Part shown: piece after piece, positions 10,475 through 21,984 of the stretch | How positions within the stretch are numbered: the stretch's first letter is position 1 | Layout of the letters: the number at the start of each line of letters is the position of its first letter | Assembly (NCBI GenBank): GCA_963576475.1 | Contig: OY754969.1 | Coordinates: 25,564,318 to 25,628,317, forward strand | Direction of reading: 5' to 3' | Length of the DNA: 64,000 nucleotides | Source of the DNA: Molanna angustata | Taxonomy: Eukaryota > Arthropoda > Insecta > Trichoptera > Molannidae | Position numbers and translations under genes: made by a program | The notes under the pieces: generated by a model | What the model was told of the DNA's origin: nothing | Seen by the model: the letters and a program-made list of their open reading frames with translations, nothing else | Databases searched by the model: none

Positions 10475-10529
10475 TTAAAAATTATCTAGATCAAAATAAC
10501 TAATCAATTCATAATTCTAGTTTGATTAT

Positions 10530-11330
10530 GTCACAGATGAGTTATTTGTTTTTCTACACATCAACATTAATTGGTTCTTCTGGTAATATTGGTTCTTCTA
10601 CAATATCCCAACTTCGTCTCTATTGAGATGTCGAAAAAATGTTTGTCAATAAAAAATTTATTTCCTCTGCAAACTCCTCTCTTTGTTGTGGCATTGGTGC
10701 AGATATAGATATTACCTGAAATAACCACATCATTTATAATTCAAATATAGTTTAAAATATTTTGACTTGTAATGTGTGCCAACTGCTGATTGTTTAGATG
10801 AAAAAGTAAATACTAACCGTAAACCCTGACTCCATTATCTGTGGGAGGCCCGTACCTGCTATTATGCCAATAACCTTCATCAACCGTTCCTCTAATTCGG
10901 TTAGGTTCTTACACTTATTGGCACCTCCCCCGGTGCACCTCCTCTCATACTTCGGTTATTGATAGCCACTTTTTTTTGTTTTGGATTTTCAATCACACCA
11001 CACCTAATAAGAAATGAGAAAGTGAGTAATGTAATAAACAACATGATGAATTAACATTAGCAAAGAAATAAAACAAAAATACTCTTTTCCAATTTTCAAT
11101 CGTTCTTGATACTCCACACCCATCTGAGTTTAAAGTGTCCGATAGTTCTCGCCACTTGGCTTCTTGAGATATTCTCCCGCTAAGACCTTCAAATGGTCTG
11201 GAAATATCGCCACTTCTAAATCAAAACAAACGTGTTGATATACGTTAATAAGAATGGCATTATAGATATTATTGTCACAGTTATCTTCCTTGTGCCCAAC
11301 TGCAGACAACATTGTAACATAGTATTTGTT
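10530..11330 (-). pseudogene. Harbinger accessory (Myb/SANT-like, NAIF1-type) gene remnant
   Basis: Minus-strand pieces of the Myb-like DNA-binding partner that PIF/Harbinger elements encode: EAKWRELSDTLNSDGCGV with ENWKRV near 11080-11170, TGGGA..K..LTELEERLMK near 10840-10930, and VISISAPMPQQREEFAEE at 10650-10715 just after an AG acceptor. The order matches the family: trihelix-like domain, TGGG linker, tail. In this family the partner helps bring the transposase to DNA and into the nucleus. Frameshifts in the tail (59-bp repeat region) and in the first domain make it a pseudogene. Confidence 0.75.
10590..10648. repeat. 59-bp direct repeat, right copy
   Basis: Matches 9392-9450 with one mismatch. 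It is part of the accessory-gene 3' coding end, so this is likely the original location. Confidence 0.85.
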
Positions 11331-11867
11331 AAAAATATTGTATTTTTTTTTTTGACTTAGTGTTTTGTTATTGTTTTTTTTATTCAATATGCTAAAATTA
11401 TAATATTCAAATTTCACTCGTTGTTGTAAAGTCGCTCATCTCGATACAGGTTCAACCCTAGTGAGATGATTGACTGTAATAAATAAATAAATAAAAATAA
11501 ATAAAATACATCATTGTCATATCTCGAATGCTTTAAATATTTAATACAACTTAGATAAGATAATCTTATTTTTTGTTGTTTAATTCATACAAGCTATTAA
11601 TAATAGTTTAGATACCTTTCCATAAATTCCTACATTGTTTGGAAATGGGAACATGATGTGCGTTGTCTTTCCATCTTTAAAATGAAAAAGTATTTTTAAT
11701 TTTATAAAAAGCCACCATAGTTGACGTAAGTATAAAATTTGATTTGAATAGAGGTAATAAAGGTTATGAACTTTTCACACTTAACCTATAATACTTTAAA
11801 TATGTTTAAATAGCGATTTGTCACATTAAAATACAATTATAATCCGAAAAGTTTCAGTCAATACATA
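11331..11867. other. AT-rich spacer, no gene seen
   Basis: Low-complexity AT-rich sequence with an AAATAAATAAAT tract near 11480-11500; no coding resemblance. Confidence 0.4.
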
Positions 11868-12640
11868 TTGCGTCTCTTCTTCTTCTGGGTCACAATCCTA
11901 AGATTGGTCTGCACCAAACACTCGATCTTTCCACTTAACTCTATCGTCCGCCAGTCTCTTCATCTCTGTAGCTGCTACAGCGCACGTCACCGATTATCTG
12001 GTCTATATAGTTATTTCTGGGGCGACCTCTACAGTTACTCCCATCAATCATTCCTTCGACGATGGTAAAAAGCAGGCCTGGGTGCCGGATGTTGTGGCCT
12101 ATCCAAGTTGTTCTCTGTTGGGCAATTCTTTTCATAATTTGCCTTGTCTCTCCAACCCTACTTAGTACCTCGTCGTTGCTGATGTGTTCTGACCAGTGAA
12201 CTTTAGCCATGCGTCTGTAGCACCACATCTCAAACACAGACAAACGTCCCGTTTCGCGTTGGCTGATGGTCCATGTTTCACAGCCATATAGCAGTACACT
12301 CCAGACAAGAGTCTTGATCAAATTTTTCCTAATTTTGATGGAAATGTTAGGGGATTCAAAAATTGTTGATTCTTTTGTTGAAGGCGACTTTTGCTTGGTG
12401 GATTCTGCTTTTGATGTCTGCTGTTGAACGTCCGTCTTGAGATATTCTGCTTCCCAGATATATAAACTCTTTCACCTGCTTAATTTCGATGCCTCCCAGA
12501 ACAATATTTTCGGTGCATTCCTCCCTTTCAGCAACCATGCATTTTGTTTTGTCCTTATTTATCCTCATGTTATAATCAATTGTTAGGATGCTTTCCATCT
12601 TCCTGAGAGCCTCATTTAATTCTTCCTCTATCATATTGCG
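11868..12640 (-). pseudogene. LINE reverse-transcriptase C-terminal region (RTE-like), 5' truncated
   Basis: Frame 12356-12634 carries MRINKDKTKCMVAER and VKEFIYLGSRISQDGRS, the post-catalytic RT and thumb region. Frame 11941-12321 continues with LVWSVLLYGCETWTISQRE, CYRRMAKVHWSEHISN and GHNIRHPG..EGMIDG..CRGRPR. These are hallmark blocks of RTE/craniofacial-protein-like LINE polyproteins. The YADD box is upstream of the truncation at about 12640. One frameshift separates the frames. A non-functional copy; RTE clade is likely but not certain. Confidence 0.85.
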
Positions 12641-12919
12641 TAGGATAACAAATCAAGATACATTTAATTAAATAATAACTCAAAATGCCCGACAACAAAA
12701 AAGACGCCGAACGCGCGCCAAATAGGCGATGACAGTCAGATTGAGAAAATAAACAGACTGCCAACCTAACCATTATAATATTTAATTATTCTCGATGGTT
12801 TTAACTTTTGAACGCAAACGACGCTGTAGCGTAGCTTATTCTTGAAATGTGTCACTTGCCTACAAATTTATTTCGCTGATCCAATTTAAAAACACTCTTT
12901 TCTTGAATGAATATAAGAT

Positions 12920-13095
12920 AACATTGCCTAGGCCCCCTGGTATAGACTTATCCATTGCACCTCTGACCTCATCAATCCACATCTCGTTCAGGGCAAGCAA
13001 ATCAATTCCATGTTCATCCATATAAACACACAGATCATCGAACCCTGTGCCTAGAGATTGAGCATTTAGAAGCCTATAGTTAAGCTCCTTTTTTT
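12920..13095 (-). pseudogene. LINE endonuclease N-terminal fragment
   Basis: The minus strand reads YRLLNAQSLGTGFDDLCVYM then GIDLLALNEMW.DEV, the start of an APE-type LINE endonuclease (N in LNAQS, then the normally ETW-like position). Here the catalytic Glu position reads NEMW, so the E is retained with altered context. Only about 55 codons are visible. Likely CR1 or Jockey group. Confidence 0.55.
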
Positions 13096-13099
13096 ATTA

Positions 13100-13712
13100 C
13101 TGAGTCGACTCATTCTGATTTATTATTTAAACTTAATTGACTCAAAAAGAATTATTTGTCAAAGGAATTGTCACAATCATCAATGAAAATATTTCACCAC
13201 TATAATCGCTCAACACAACAATTACGCTCAAATATATACACATAAACTATACAATACGCAAAAAGTCAATGGAGTGAAGCACTGCAATGCAACCAATAGC
13301 AAAAATATACAGCAACAAAATAATATCATAGGTACACGAAAACAATACAAATAAAAAAGCAAGTACAGGACCAGATATCCATAAAAGAAAAACGGAAAAT
13401 AGTAAAAAAAAATAGAAAAAGAAGTTGAGTAAATTAAAATATTTCGTTTCATATAAATGATATAGTAGGGTAGACCGGGGACAATTGTACCATTTTACCT
13501 TTGACGTTGAATTCTGAGGTAATTGCAATGATAATGAAATGCAATGGTATATTCCAGTGCACCTAAAACTGCCCTGTATATTATTGGGTGTCAATGCGTC
13601 ACCATCAGTAACACTTGACGGTGAGCTCTCAGTGTGAGAAGACGTATATCGCGCGCGTGCTTTTCGTGAAGTCCTTGAAAATGCCTGGTGATATTCAGGT
13701 GAAACGTCGGAA
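13100..13712. other. Unassigned region with a 156-codon minus-strand frame
   Basis: Frame 13247-13717 (minus) has a Ser/Arg-rich start (SRTSRKARARYTSSHTESS) and a hydrophobic AT-driven tail. No family is recognised. The first 100 bp of this frame are shared with the inverted-repeat arms downstream, so it may be mobile-element sequence. Confidence 0.3.
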
Positions 13713-13714
13713 AA

Positions 13715-14198
<484 letters not shown>

Positions 14199-14219
14199 CG
14201 TATGGTGTGTGTCAGGCGC

Positions 14220-14490
14220 TTACAGTGTAACATTTATATCCCTCAGCCAGTTTCTGGCTTCGGTCGTCAGTTTATTTAAAATAAGTACTCCTCCATCAAA
14301 ACCATATAGAGGGCATTCATCTATGATGTGGTTCAAGGTCTGGATTTCTGTGCCACATTCACAGCGTGGGTTTTCAATATAACCCCATTTGTGCCTTTCA
14401 TACGCACTTCTACTGCAGTTCGTCCTTATGCGGTTGAGTATTCCTCTTGCTGAGATAATACCGCCAAATGTGCAGACCTATTTCTGCAGA
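14220..14490 (-). pseudogene. LINE polyprotein C-terminal fragment with CCHC-type end
   Basis: The minus strand reads RGILNRIRTNCSRSAYERHK then RCECGTEIQTLNHIIDECPL and ends [14 protein letters not shown]. The C.CG..iQT..Hi..eCpl pattern is the C-terminal cysteine motif of RNase H-bearing or Jockey-group LINEs. Only about 85 codons remain; 3' of it lie AT repeats. Confidence 0.75.
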
Positions 14491-14509
14491 CACTATTTGA
14501 TCAACTTGT

Positions 14510-14885
14510 TTTTATGTCTTTGCAGCTAACAATTTAGGCATATCTAAAACTGTAGATATGCCAGACTCATCCAATTTAAGATACGATCTGCTGTAAACTT
14601 GTATCTTTCATACATAGTTTTCAAGTTATCGTAAAACTCATTTATGACAGTTTTATTGAAAGCAAAAGATCTGGCAGTACCAGTGTTTTCTGGTTTTCTC
14701 AAACTATTATATCTTTTCTGTAAACCATGAATCCAGTCTATACCAGCCAATCCAGTTTCATCCCATTTTGGCGGATATTTACGTTTCAAAGCTTTGGCAT
14801 AATCATATGCCAGCTTTATTACATATAATTCACTGTGATGGGGGTACATTCTGGCACGTATTAACGTGCCCCTAAGGTTAAACAT
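14510..14885 (-). pseudogene. pogo/Tigger-like transposase, N-terminal half fragment
   Basis: A 113-codon frame gives AYDYAKALKRKYPPKWDETG, AGIDWIHGLQKRYNSLRKPE and ARSFAFNKTVINEFYDNL. This is the DNA-binding and linker block of Tigger/jerky transposases (AG.dWl..F.kR...lR.PE..s.aR...fN). A frameshift just before 14560 leads into LDESGISTVLDMPKLLA, the first catalytic Asp motif, where the copy stops. The remaining catalytic domain is missing. Confidence 0.8.
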
Positions 14886-15213
14886 AAAATATTGTTAAGT
14901 ATGTATATAAAATATATCATAATGAACGACAAAGTTTTTATTTTGTAGAATTCCATTATAAGTTATATCTATGATTAAAAAAGTAAACCACTTTTTGATA
15001 ATAGATATTAAAATATATCATTTACCTGGAAGACAATTCATTTCAATAGCTATGTTATGTAAAATAGCTAGGTAAACAATTGTCAATTTGGTAGTCTCTA
15101 GAGAACATAACATTCCTATTTGGAGGCAGCGAAACCTTTGCTTCCACACACCAAAACATCTTTCGATGGTGTTTCGGGTCTTTATATGGGATTTTTTAAA
15201 GTTTTCTTCTTTA

Positions 15214-15820
15214 CGCCCGTAGAACACCTCCGCTGCGAAACTTAGGTCGCGAAACCGCTGTAAGAATTCCGCTGCAATCTAGTTTGAGTAACGGAACTGG
15301 GCGTTGGGACATCACGCGAAACAGTTGAGTTGAGGCAATCCGAGTGAAATGTCGTCGTTATCAGAGTCAGAGGAGGAAGCAATTTTATTGTGGACTTTAA
15401 CTTTGAAAAGACGTAAAACTCATAGAATTTGGGTGCACGAGATTAATGAAAAAAAGAAGAAAAAAAAAAATCTGGTTGACTTAATAAATAGAGAATAGGT
15501 CTATTTCTGACCTCTTGAATTAATTTTTCTGTAAAATCGACGTCCATTTTATGAAAAATGCAGTTTCGCTTTTTATTTTTTGTCAACTTCTACAAACACG
15601 CGCGAAAACAATGCGGCACCGCAACTAAATGGTGGCCGGAACGCGGAAGTGTGGCTGGCGTCGGAACAGATCGACGAAACTACGAGGGGATAGAGATAGA
15701 AATATAGTCAACTCTATGCGTTAGAACAGGTGGTTCCGCTCCTCCTACATACGGACAAGGCATGGCGAAATAACTGCGGTTCTGCTGTTGTAGTTTCGCA
15801 GCGGAGGTGTGCTACGGGCA
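15214..15820 (+). mobile_element. Harbinger-type miniature element with TTA target duplication
   Basis: Inverted ends GCCCGTAGAACACCTCCGCT (15215) and its complement ending at 15819 pair over 29 bp with one mismatch. TTA flanks both sides (15211-15213, 15821-15823), the target duplication of PIF/Harbinger. Inside, on the plus strand from 15349, the frame MSSLSESEEEAILLWTLTLK followed by RIWVHEINEKKKKKKNLVD resembles the start of a Harbinger transposase (WVheI...) and stops after about 50 codons. It is a deletion derivative of a longer Harbinger. GC content is visibly higher than around it. It sits inside exon 3 of the resident Harbinger transposase. Confidence 0.9.
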
Positions 15821-16019
15821 TTAACATCTGTTGGGTTCCGCACTGGTGTAAAAAGATAAGATGTACAGGTGTACCCTGCATCGCCCAGTTGCTTGGAATT
15901 CCCGTTCCTCAAAACATTCCTTTATAGTGCTCTCGGTAAAAATTACGGAATCGTGAGCACTTCGTGAATGATATATTTTTAGTTTATAATCACAAATTAA
16001 CTGTAAGTCATCCCATTTT

Positions 16020-17555
16020 AAAGGCCCGTTCACACTAAAACTGCGATCATAGTAAGCCGCCTTATTGACTCTGTCCAATTATTTTAAAGAAACAAGAGAT
16101 AACAGTTTTTGAGATTCGCAAGTCCAGCCATAGTTTGTTGTCCAAGTGGATGCCTATAATTTTTAAGGTATTTGATGGTGTAAGTTCTTCTCCATTGATG
16201 TTAATCGGAGTATTTTCAATGAGATGCTGTAGTCGCGGTGAAACTATCCACATAAACTCTGTTTTGGTTGGGTTTAATTTTAGCTTGTAGAGCGACATCC
16301 AGGTAGCAATTTTTCCAATGCAACCAACGGTATCATTCACAAGACTATCCCTGTTTTCAGCAGTGCAGAATTTCACAATGAGGCGATCGTCAGCATGAGC
16401 ATCAAAACCTTCATTTTCTATTATATCATCAAGCTTTTTAATATACAAAATGAAAAGAATGGGTCCCAAAACTGACCCCTGTGGCACCCCATATTTAATT
16501 TTCTCCGAAGAAGATGATTTATTTTGCAATAAGACCGAACATCTTTCTGATAAATATGATCTCATCAATTTTTACATATTCCCATAAATTCCATATTCAT
16601 GTTGTTTCAGGATAAAAAGAATGTCATGATCTCCGGTGTCAAAAGAGGCACTCATGTCTAAAACCGATAGTAGTGCAATGTTTCCAGCTTCAATTTTTGT
16701 GATAAGATCAGAAAGAATTCGCTTTAGTACAGTTTCAGTTGAGTGATTTTGTCTGTACGTTGATTGTTTTTTAGGAAACAAATAATTTTTATTTAAATAT
16801 TGCGTCATATGATTTACCACTGCTCGTTCTAATAATTTTGAGAGTACTGGTAGATTTGAGATCGGCCTGTAGTTTACAGTATCTTCCAGATTTAGATTTT
16901 CCTTCTTAATAATAGGTGTTATAATAGAAGATTTCAGGTATTCCGGGACATTTAAAGTATCAACTGTAAAAAGATTGATAATTCTTGTTATTACAGGTGT
17001 TGTTAGGTCATTTACACAGACCTTCATGAGCCAAGTTGGAATTGGAACCAGTTTGCATTGTTTATTCGGGCATGCTTTGGTCATTTTTGCCACACCAAGC
17101 TCATTTATCAAGTTTATTTTATCGAGAATTGGTTTTCGAGATTGTGTTCTTTGCGGGATTGGAAATACATCAGAAGCACTAACAGACTTTTGAGTATCTT
17201 CTACCTTCTTACAGAAATAGTCTGCAAAGTCTTGAGCACTTAGTGTTGTATTAGACGCTGGAGACTGTTTTCTTGAATTATTTCTTGAAATTTTCTTTTT
17301 TCATTTTCTTGAAATTTAGTTTTTTTGAATCATCTTTTTCGGATTCAATTTTGTCCTTCCAATACACAGATTTTTTGTTCTTTCTATGATGTAAGCCATT
17401 CTTGTCGGCTTAAATCCCAGTACACATAGAAGGAGTACATTCTTTTCGAAAGATTTTCTCGCACTTTCGCATTTCCTTCTTTTTCTCGCGGCACTCAGAG
17501 TCGAACCATTTACTGTCTCTTTCGCTTTCGGATAACTTTGGTTTTATAGAGTGCA
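16020..17555 (-). pseudogene. CR1-type LINE ORF2 fragment, inserted in a Harbinger intron
   Basis: From about 17555 leftward: a linker block (WFDSECREKKKEMRK-like), KSVSASDVFPIP, then RT blocks IPTWLMKVCVNDL, YRPISNLPVLSKLLERAVVN, QSTYRQNHSTETVLKRI, SVLDMSASFDTGDHD, YGVPQGSVLGPILFILYI and HADDRLIVKF. The catalytic box is HADD rather than YADD. After GEELTPSNTLKIIGIHLDN an internal deletion leads to NKAAYYDRSFSVNGPLKW, part of the C-terminal domain, where the copy stops at the Harbinger acceptor. The endonuclease and the 3' UTR are missing. The closest C-terminal match is 63411-63705. Confidence 0.9.
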
Positions 17556-18344
17556 AGTGTGTCAATAATGGTCAGTAATGTAATTACCTATTAAAAATGT
17601 TTTATTTTAAATAAATAAAAAAAACATTACAAATGCACTTATACATAACTATAAAGACATCAAATACTAACCTGGACATTCAAAGAATAATACCCCTTCC
17701 GATTGATGTAAGATTGCCCTACATCACCACCAATTTTTTTTATTTTTACATGTGTGCAATCAATACAACCTATCACTCCTGGAAACTGTCAAATGTTTTG
17801 GAATCCAAGGATCAATGATTCTTGTTCTTGGACTGTACTAGGAATTTTAATGAAATTCCTACATTTCCCAGATAAAGCTTTGGCAACTCTCTTACAGATT
17901 ATAGAAAGTGTTTGTTGACTAAAACCATGGATGTCTGCGCAGTCATCCTGTATCTGAAAAATGTAAAGTTTAAAGTACCATATTCTTTCTTATAACTAAT
18001 TATCGTTAAACATTATGCATCATATAAAACATATACCTCATCTCGTGCCCAATATCTTATTGCTGACAAAACTTTTAATTCAGCATCTGAAATTTTTCTT
18101 CCTCTATTGTCGAAACCTAAATCTGGTTTGACAATTTCTATAATCTTCCGCACTGTTAATTTATTGAAGCGATATTTTCTTTTGAAATCATGCTCTGATA
18201 GTTTTTCAAAAGGATTCCACCTTTTTTTGTATACTTTAGGTCTCCGAGCATTACTTAAACTGTTAATGTGTCGAAAATATCTGCCATTTTTTAAATATAT
18301 GGTTAGTCAAGCGTTAAACAATATTGCGAGCCTATCTTGACATA

Positions 18345-18850
18345 TACTAAATAAAAGTGAACTAAAGATAGTCAAGGTTTATTAGTACACTTTTTCGTTA
18401 ATCACGCTCTAGTAACAGGTATTAAAGATAGTTTACGTTTATAAGTAAGACGGTAAGATATTATCTGACAGGATTCAGCCTTTCTCCAATGCCCACTTTC
18501 TCCAAGGCTCCTAAGTGAAAATATCAATTTTTTGAAGCACTCAGCGTTAAATTTTGTTTCACAAAACAATCTTAACACAGTTAAGTGACGCTGGTGCATC
18601 TACTCTTAAGTGAAGTTGTGGATCAAGCCATACTCAACACATTTGACAGATAACATTATGACATTCACGATACCGTCTTGGAATATCCGTGTTTCGTGTT
18701 ATAATTTAAGTTAAATTTGATTTCTATACTATCCATACACATTATGGAAGACTGGGTGAAAGAAATGAAATAGACAGAAGCGGGTTATATACCCCACGGC
18801 GTAATAAACAAAATAATTATTTAATTAGCCTCGATGATTCCAACTTCTAT
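18345..18850. other. Region between Harbinger transposase and accessory gene
   Basis: No coding blocks. At 18388-18425 the sequence CTTTTTCGTTAATCACGCTC matches 6855-6895, marking a dispersed repeat of unknown type. Confidence 0.4.
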
Positions 18851-20556
18851 TGGAGTATTTCCAGCTCCAGTTTATTTTTTTCACTCAAAAAATTAGAAGT
18901 TTGCATAGCTATAGATGAATTAATTTCTTCCGTTTTTCTTTTTTCTGTTACAACTGTTTGTAAGTGGTCGAACAATTCATCTTTTTTGGGATTTTTCGAG
19001 GCATTTCTTTCTTTTCTTCCGTATTTGTGGTGTATTTTCATTTGTAAAATCCATAGGATTGTGAACTTCCTCATCAATCTGAAATGATTGAAAACACAAA
19101 AATGTAACCTCAATTACCTACAAAATATTTACAAATAGTGCATGTTAGAACTTTCTTCAAGTTTCATACATTTCCCTCATTCACATTGTTGTCATTATTT
19201 TCTTGGAAGACTGGCTCATATGACACACTAAAATCAAAAAATTTACTTGACCACCTCAGAATTTGATGAAATTTGGTATGAAGGTTGTCCTAATAGAGAT
19301 TAAGAAAAATACCATTTTTTTTTCAAATACCTCAAACGGTTTCAAAATTAGGGCTACGTAAAATATCCCAAAATCAGCAGAAAAAACGTAACCGACATAT
19401 TTTGAAATCACTATAGCTTTTCTCCTAATTGAGATAGAGAGGTGGGAGTGGTGTCATTTTACTCAGTTTTAAATGCTCTTTCTTGTGATGTACAACACAA
19501 CATACTTTGGGATAAAAAGTTTTTTTTTGAAACTCAATTCAAAATTTTGATTTTGATTTTCTAAAAAGTGCATTTTCATTTTTTGTTTTAACTAGTTCAT
19601 ACTTTTGGTAAGTGATTCTCGAAATTTATAAAACGTCCTAAACCCATCGACTGCTGTTATTTAATATTAATTCATAATAACTAATATTTGGAAGAAGTCC
19701 TTTTGAAATTTCTGTCTTGATCCAACTTTCTACCACAAACCAACTCTCGTTATATTATAAATAATGTGTATTAGTCCTTCAGTGTATCAAACCAACTTTG
19801 GTGTATAATATAAAACTACCAAATCACAATATTAAATGGAAATAATGTTTGCAAGTCCTGAAGCACTTATTCCCAACAGTCCTTCAACTCTATTGAGCAA
19901 AGGGTCTTCTTTTATAGAAGGCATAGTGCCTCCACCAGTTTTAAAGGTGTCGCATCTTATTTTTGCTCGTCTCATACGACAATCTCTCCGTAGGTTATCC
20001 CATATTTTTTTCAGGGATACAATGGGCCTGTAAAACAAATTTTGAATAGGAATATTGTTTGACAAAAAACACATTAAAAAGGCTGAATCTAAACATAACA
20101 TCACTTTCAAAACAAAACAAATAACTACACAGACGGGCTTATTAAACAACATACATTGAAATAAAAAGGAAAAAATGTATTAATGTTATTTTAATAAGTA
20201 CCTATGTACAAATATCTATACTGAAGAGTAAAGATATCTATGTTTAGACATTTTTGTGTCTGAAACGTCAAGTTATAGGTTAATGTGTTTGAATAGTCGA
20301 TATGAATTTAAAACTGTAATCTTAAAAAAGTGATTCAATACAACTGTAATGATTTAATATTTATATGAACTTACCTATTTACTTCGGAGCTACTGTTGAA
20401 TTGTTCAGCCAACTTTTTCCACCCTTCCTCTTTTACTTTCAATGAAGCTCCATCGGTAAATTTGCCTTAAATTGCTGGGCAGTTTGAAATAAGCTCGACA
20501 AATCTTATCTTTTCTCCTGTTGTAAAATTTGAAGAACGTTTTCTTTTCATTGTATC
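18850..20556 (-). pseudogene. Harbinger accessory (Myb/SANT-like) gene with several exons
   Basis: Exon 1 (20373-20556) reads MKRKRSSNFTTGEKIRFVEL, then KVKEEGWKKLAEQFNSSSEV, the trihelix/Myb-like DNA-binding fold, with an in-frame stop after NCPAI. Exon 2 (about 19840-20029) follows an AG acceptor and gives IVSLKKIWDNLRRDCRMRRA and TGGGTMPSIKEDPLLNRVEG. A small piece (YEPVFQENNDNN, near 19190-19220) and a last part (18850-19080; KDELFDHLQTVVTEKRKTEE and LSEKNKLELEI, coiled-coil-like) complete it. This is the usual partner of the adjacent Harbinger transposase. The order and shared strand support one two-gene element of about 5.5 kb. Confidence 0.75.
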
Positions 20557-20559
20557 CAT

Positions 20560-21640
20560 AATCAATGTGAACTGACGTAAACAAAAACAGTGCAGTAATG
20601 GCATTAGACGGCGTGTGCGTTTGTCAACAGTGAACAGCTGGTACACAGCGCACTCGACACTAATGCGTACTGACGAGATCAGTGTCGAAAGTTATATTTT
20701 TTACCAAACGATTTCAAGAAAATGTATAAATTATGAAATACACATTTAATAATATTTGTTTGATATTTTAATAAAAGACACAAGATAAATCATGTCTTTT
20801 TGATTTTTATATAATTTAACTTGAGTTTGTATTCCTATACACCGGAAACATAATGAGAAATGAGTCTATGGCTCAATTAAAAATGTTGTTTTTTAGTTGG
20901 TGAAGTGCAAATTCATTGAGTGATGTACTCAAATATAATTTCAATTTTTTTAATGTGAGATGTGGCATCTGAAATCCAATAGCAACACATACATAGTAAG
21001 TAATGTCAAGTTTTTGTTTTACACTGCACAATCATCTACTACAAGACGAAATTTTTTATTCCTTTGAAATTCGTATTCTTCAGCTTGTTACATACTGCAA
21101 ATGTTATCTTATGCATAAAATTATTATTGTAGACGGGCATAACCAATTGGAGATTTGCTCGACACTAATATTATTATAGAAGCTCAAGCATTCCAATTTT
21201 CACCGTAACGTTTGGAAACAACTTCCAACTTGTTTTTATTGGGTGTTACTCCTATTGCTTACTACAGGAGGATCGTCTTCGGGCATTTTACTCTCCTTTT
21301 TTTAATAGTGACATGTAAACTATGTGCTCTGATTTATATGGTGTTTCACCTTGAACGAGGATATTTTCATTTGGTGTTTTTACCAGTATAAATTTTTTGC
21401 ATGGATCGAACTTAAAATGCCATTTCCTGGGTGGTTTCTACACTTCCACTTAAACACTAATCCTAAATCCCAAGTTGTGGGATTTGGAGCTGTGGTTCAT
21501 TCCAGAGATAACCATGGACATTGGTCAGCTCTAGTTTGGTCCTAGAACTTCCTGTCAAGACGACTATAATATGCCAGCTGATCTAGAGGTTATGGTAAAA
21601 TCAAATTTTCATTTTCTTGTTCTCTTCCCTCAACAATTAA
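20560..21640. other. Spacer with no firm gene
   Basis: A GC-richer patch at 20580-20690 contains ACTCGACACTAATGCGTACT. Sequence at 21140-21600 is moderately complex, with short minus-strand frames that I could not place in a family. Confidence 0.35.
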
Positions 21641-21810
21641 TAATTAGTGATTTTTTTTTTTTTTGAGTCACTGTGTACTCTAAACATTTGGAACAAACGT
21701 CAGTTCTTGTACTTCCAAAACATTTGTACATGGTGCAGTCAATTTTTCCTTTAAGGCTATTTTCAGTCTCAATATTGTACACGGTTTCTAGTTTATAATT
21801 TTTATCTCTG
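21640..21810 (-). pseudogene. Cys-rich transposase tail-like fragment
   Basis: The minus strand reads TENSLKGKIDCTMYKC then GSTRTDVCSKCLEYTV. The CxxxxC...C..C spacing is reminiscent of piggyBac-derived C-terminal cysteine motifs, but the segment is too short to be sure. It is followed by a poly-A-like stretch. Confidence 0.25.
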
Positions 21811-21864
21811 CTGGGAGATACATTCTATTACTTACCCAAACATGCTAACTGGTTTGATGAAGCT

Positions 21865-21980
21865 TCCGCATGAATTGTTCCATTCGGCTGGAAGACCATA
21901 TGAAGGAATCATGAATAGCATCACCAAACTTTGGATTTACATTTATTATTCTTAGATTTTTATCACAATCTTGTGGAAAT
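21865..21980 (-). pseudogene. Harbinger transposase exon fragment
   Basis: The minus strand reads CDKNLRIINVNPKFGDAIHD followed by SFIWSSSRMEQF, the block around the second catalytic region of HARBI1-like transposases (the HDSFIW motif). It is truncated on both sides and abuts a pogo-like tail upstream. Confidence 0.7.
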
Positions 21981-21984
21981 ATAA

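Larger units (their letters stand above)
15018..18330 (-). pseudogene. PIF/Harbinger transposase gene, exons split by introns and later insertions
   Basis: Four minus-strand parts form one gene. Exon 1 (about 18046-18270): KRWNPFEKLSEHDFKRKYRF and ISDAELKVLSAIRYWARDE, ending at a GTATATG donor. Exon 2 (about 17667-17954): DDCADIHGFSQQTLSIICKR, then FPGVIGCIDCTHVKIKK and INRKGYYSLNVQ, ending in CCAG|GTTAGT. Exon 3 starts after ACTTACAG at about 16011 with LICDYKLK..HDSVIFTES and LGDAGYTCTSYLFTP, and resumes at 15213-15018 with TRNTIERCFGVWKQRF and LAILHNIA. DDE acids are visible (CIDCTH; ICDY or LGDAGY; IERCFG). A CR1 LINE fills the last intron and a miniature element splits exon 3. Stops and indels occur in exon 2. 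The accessory gene 18850-20556 lies just upstream. Confidence 0.85.

Noticed and set aside
18107..18340. 77-codon plus-strand frame
   Set aside because: Antisense of Harbinger exon 1, which has clear transposase motifs on the minus strand.
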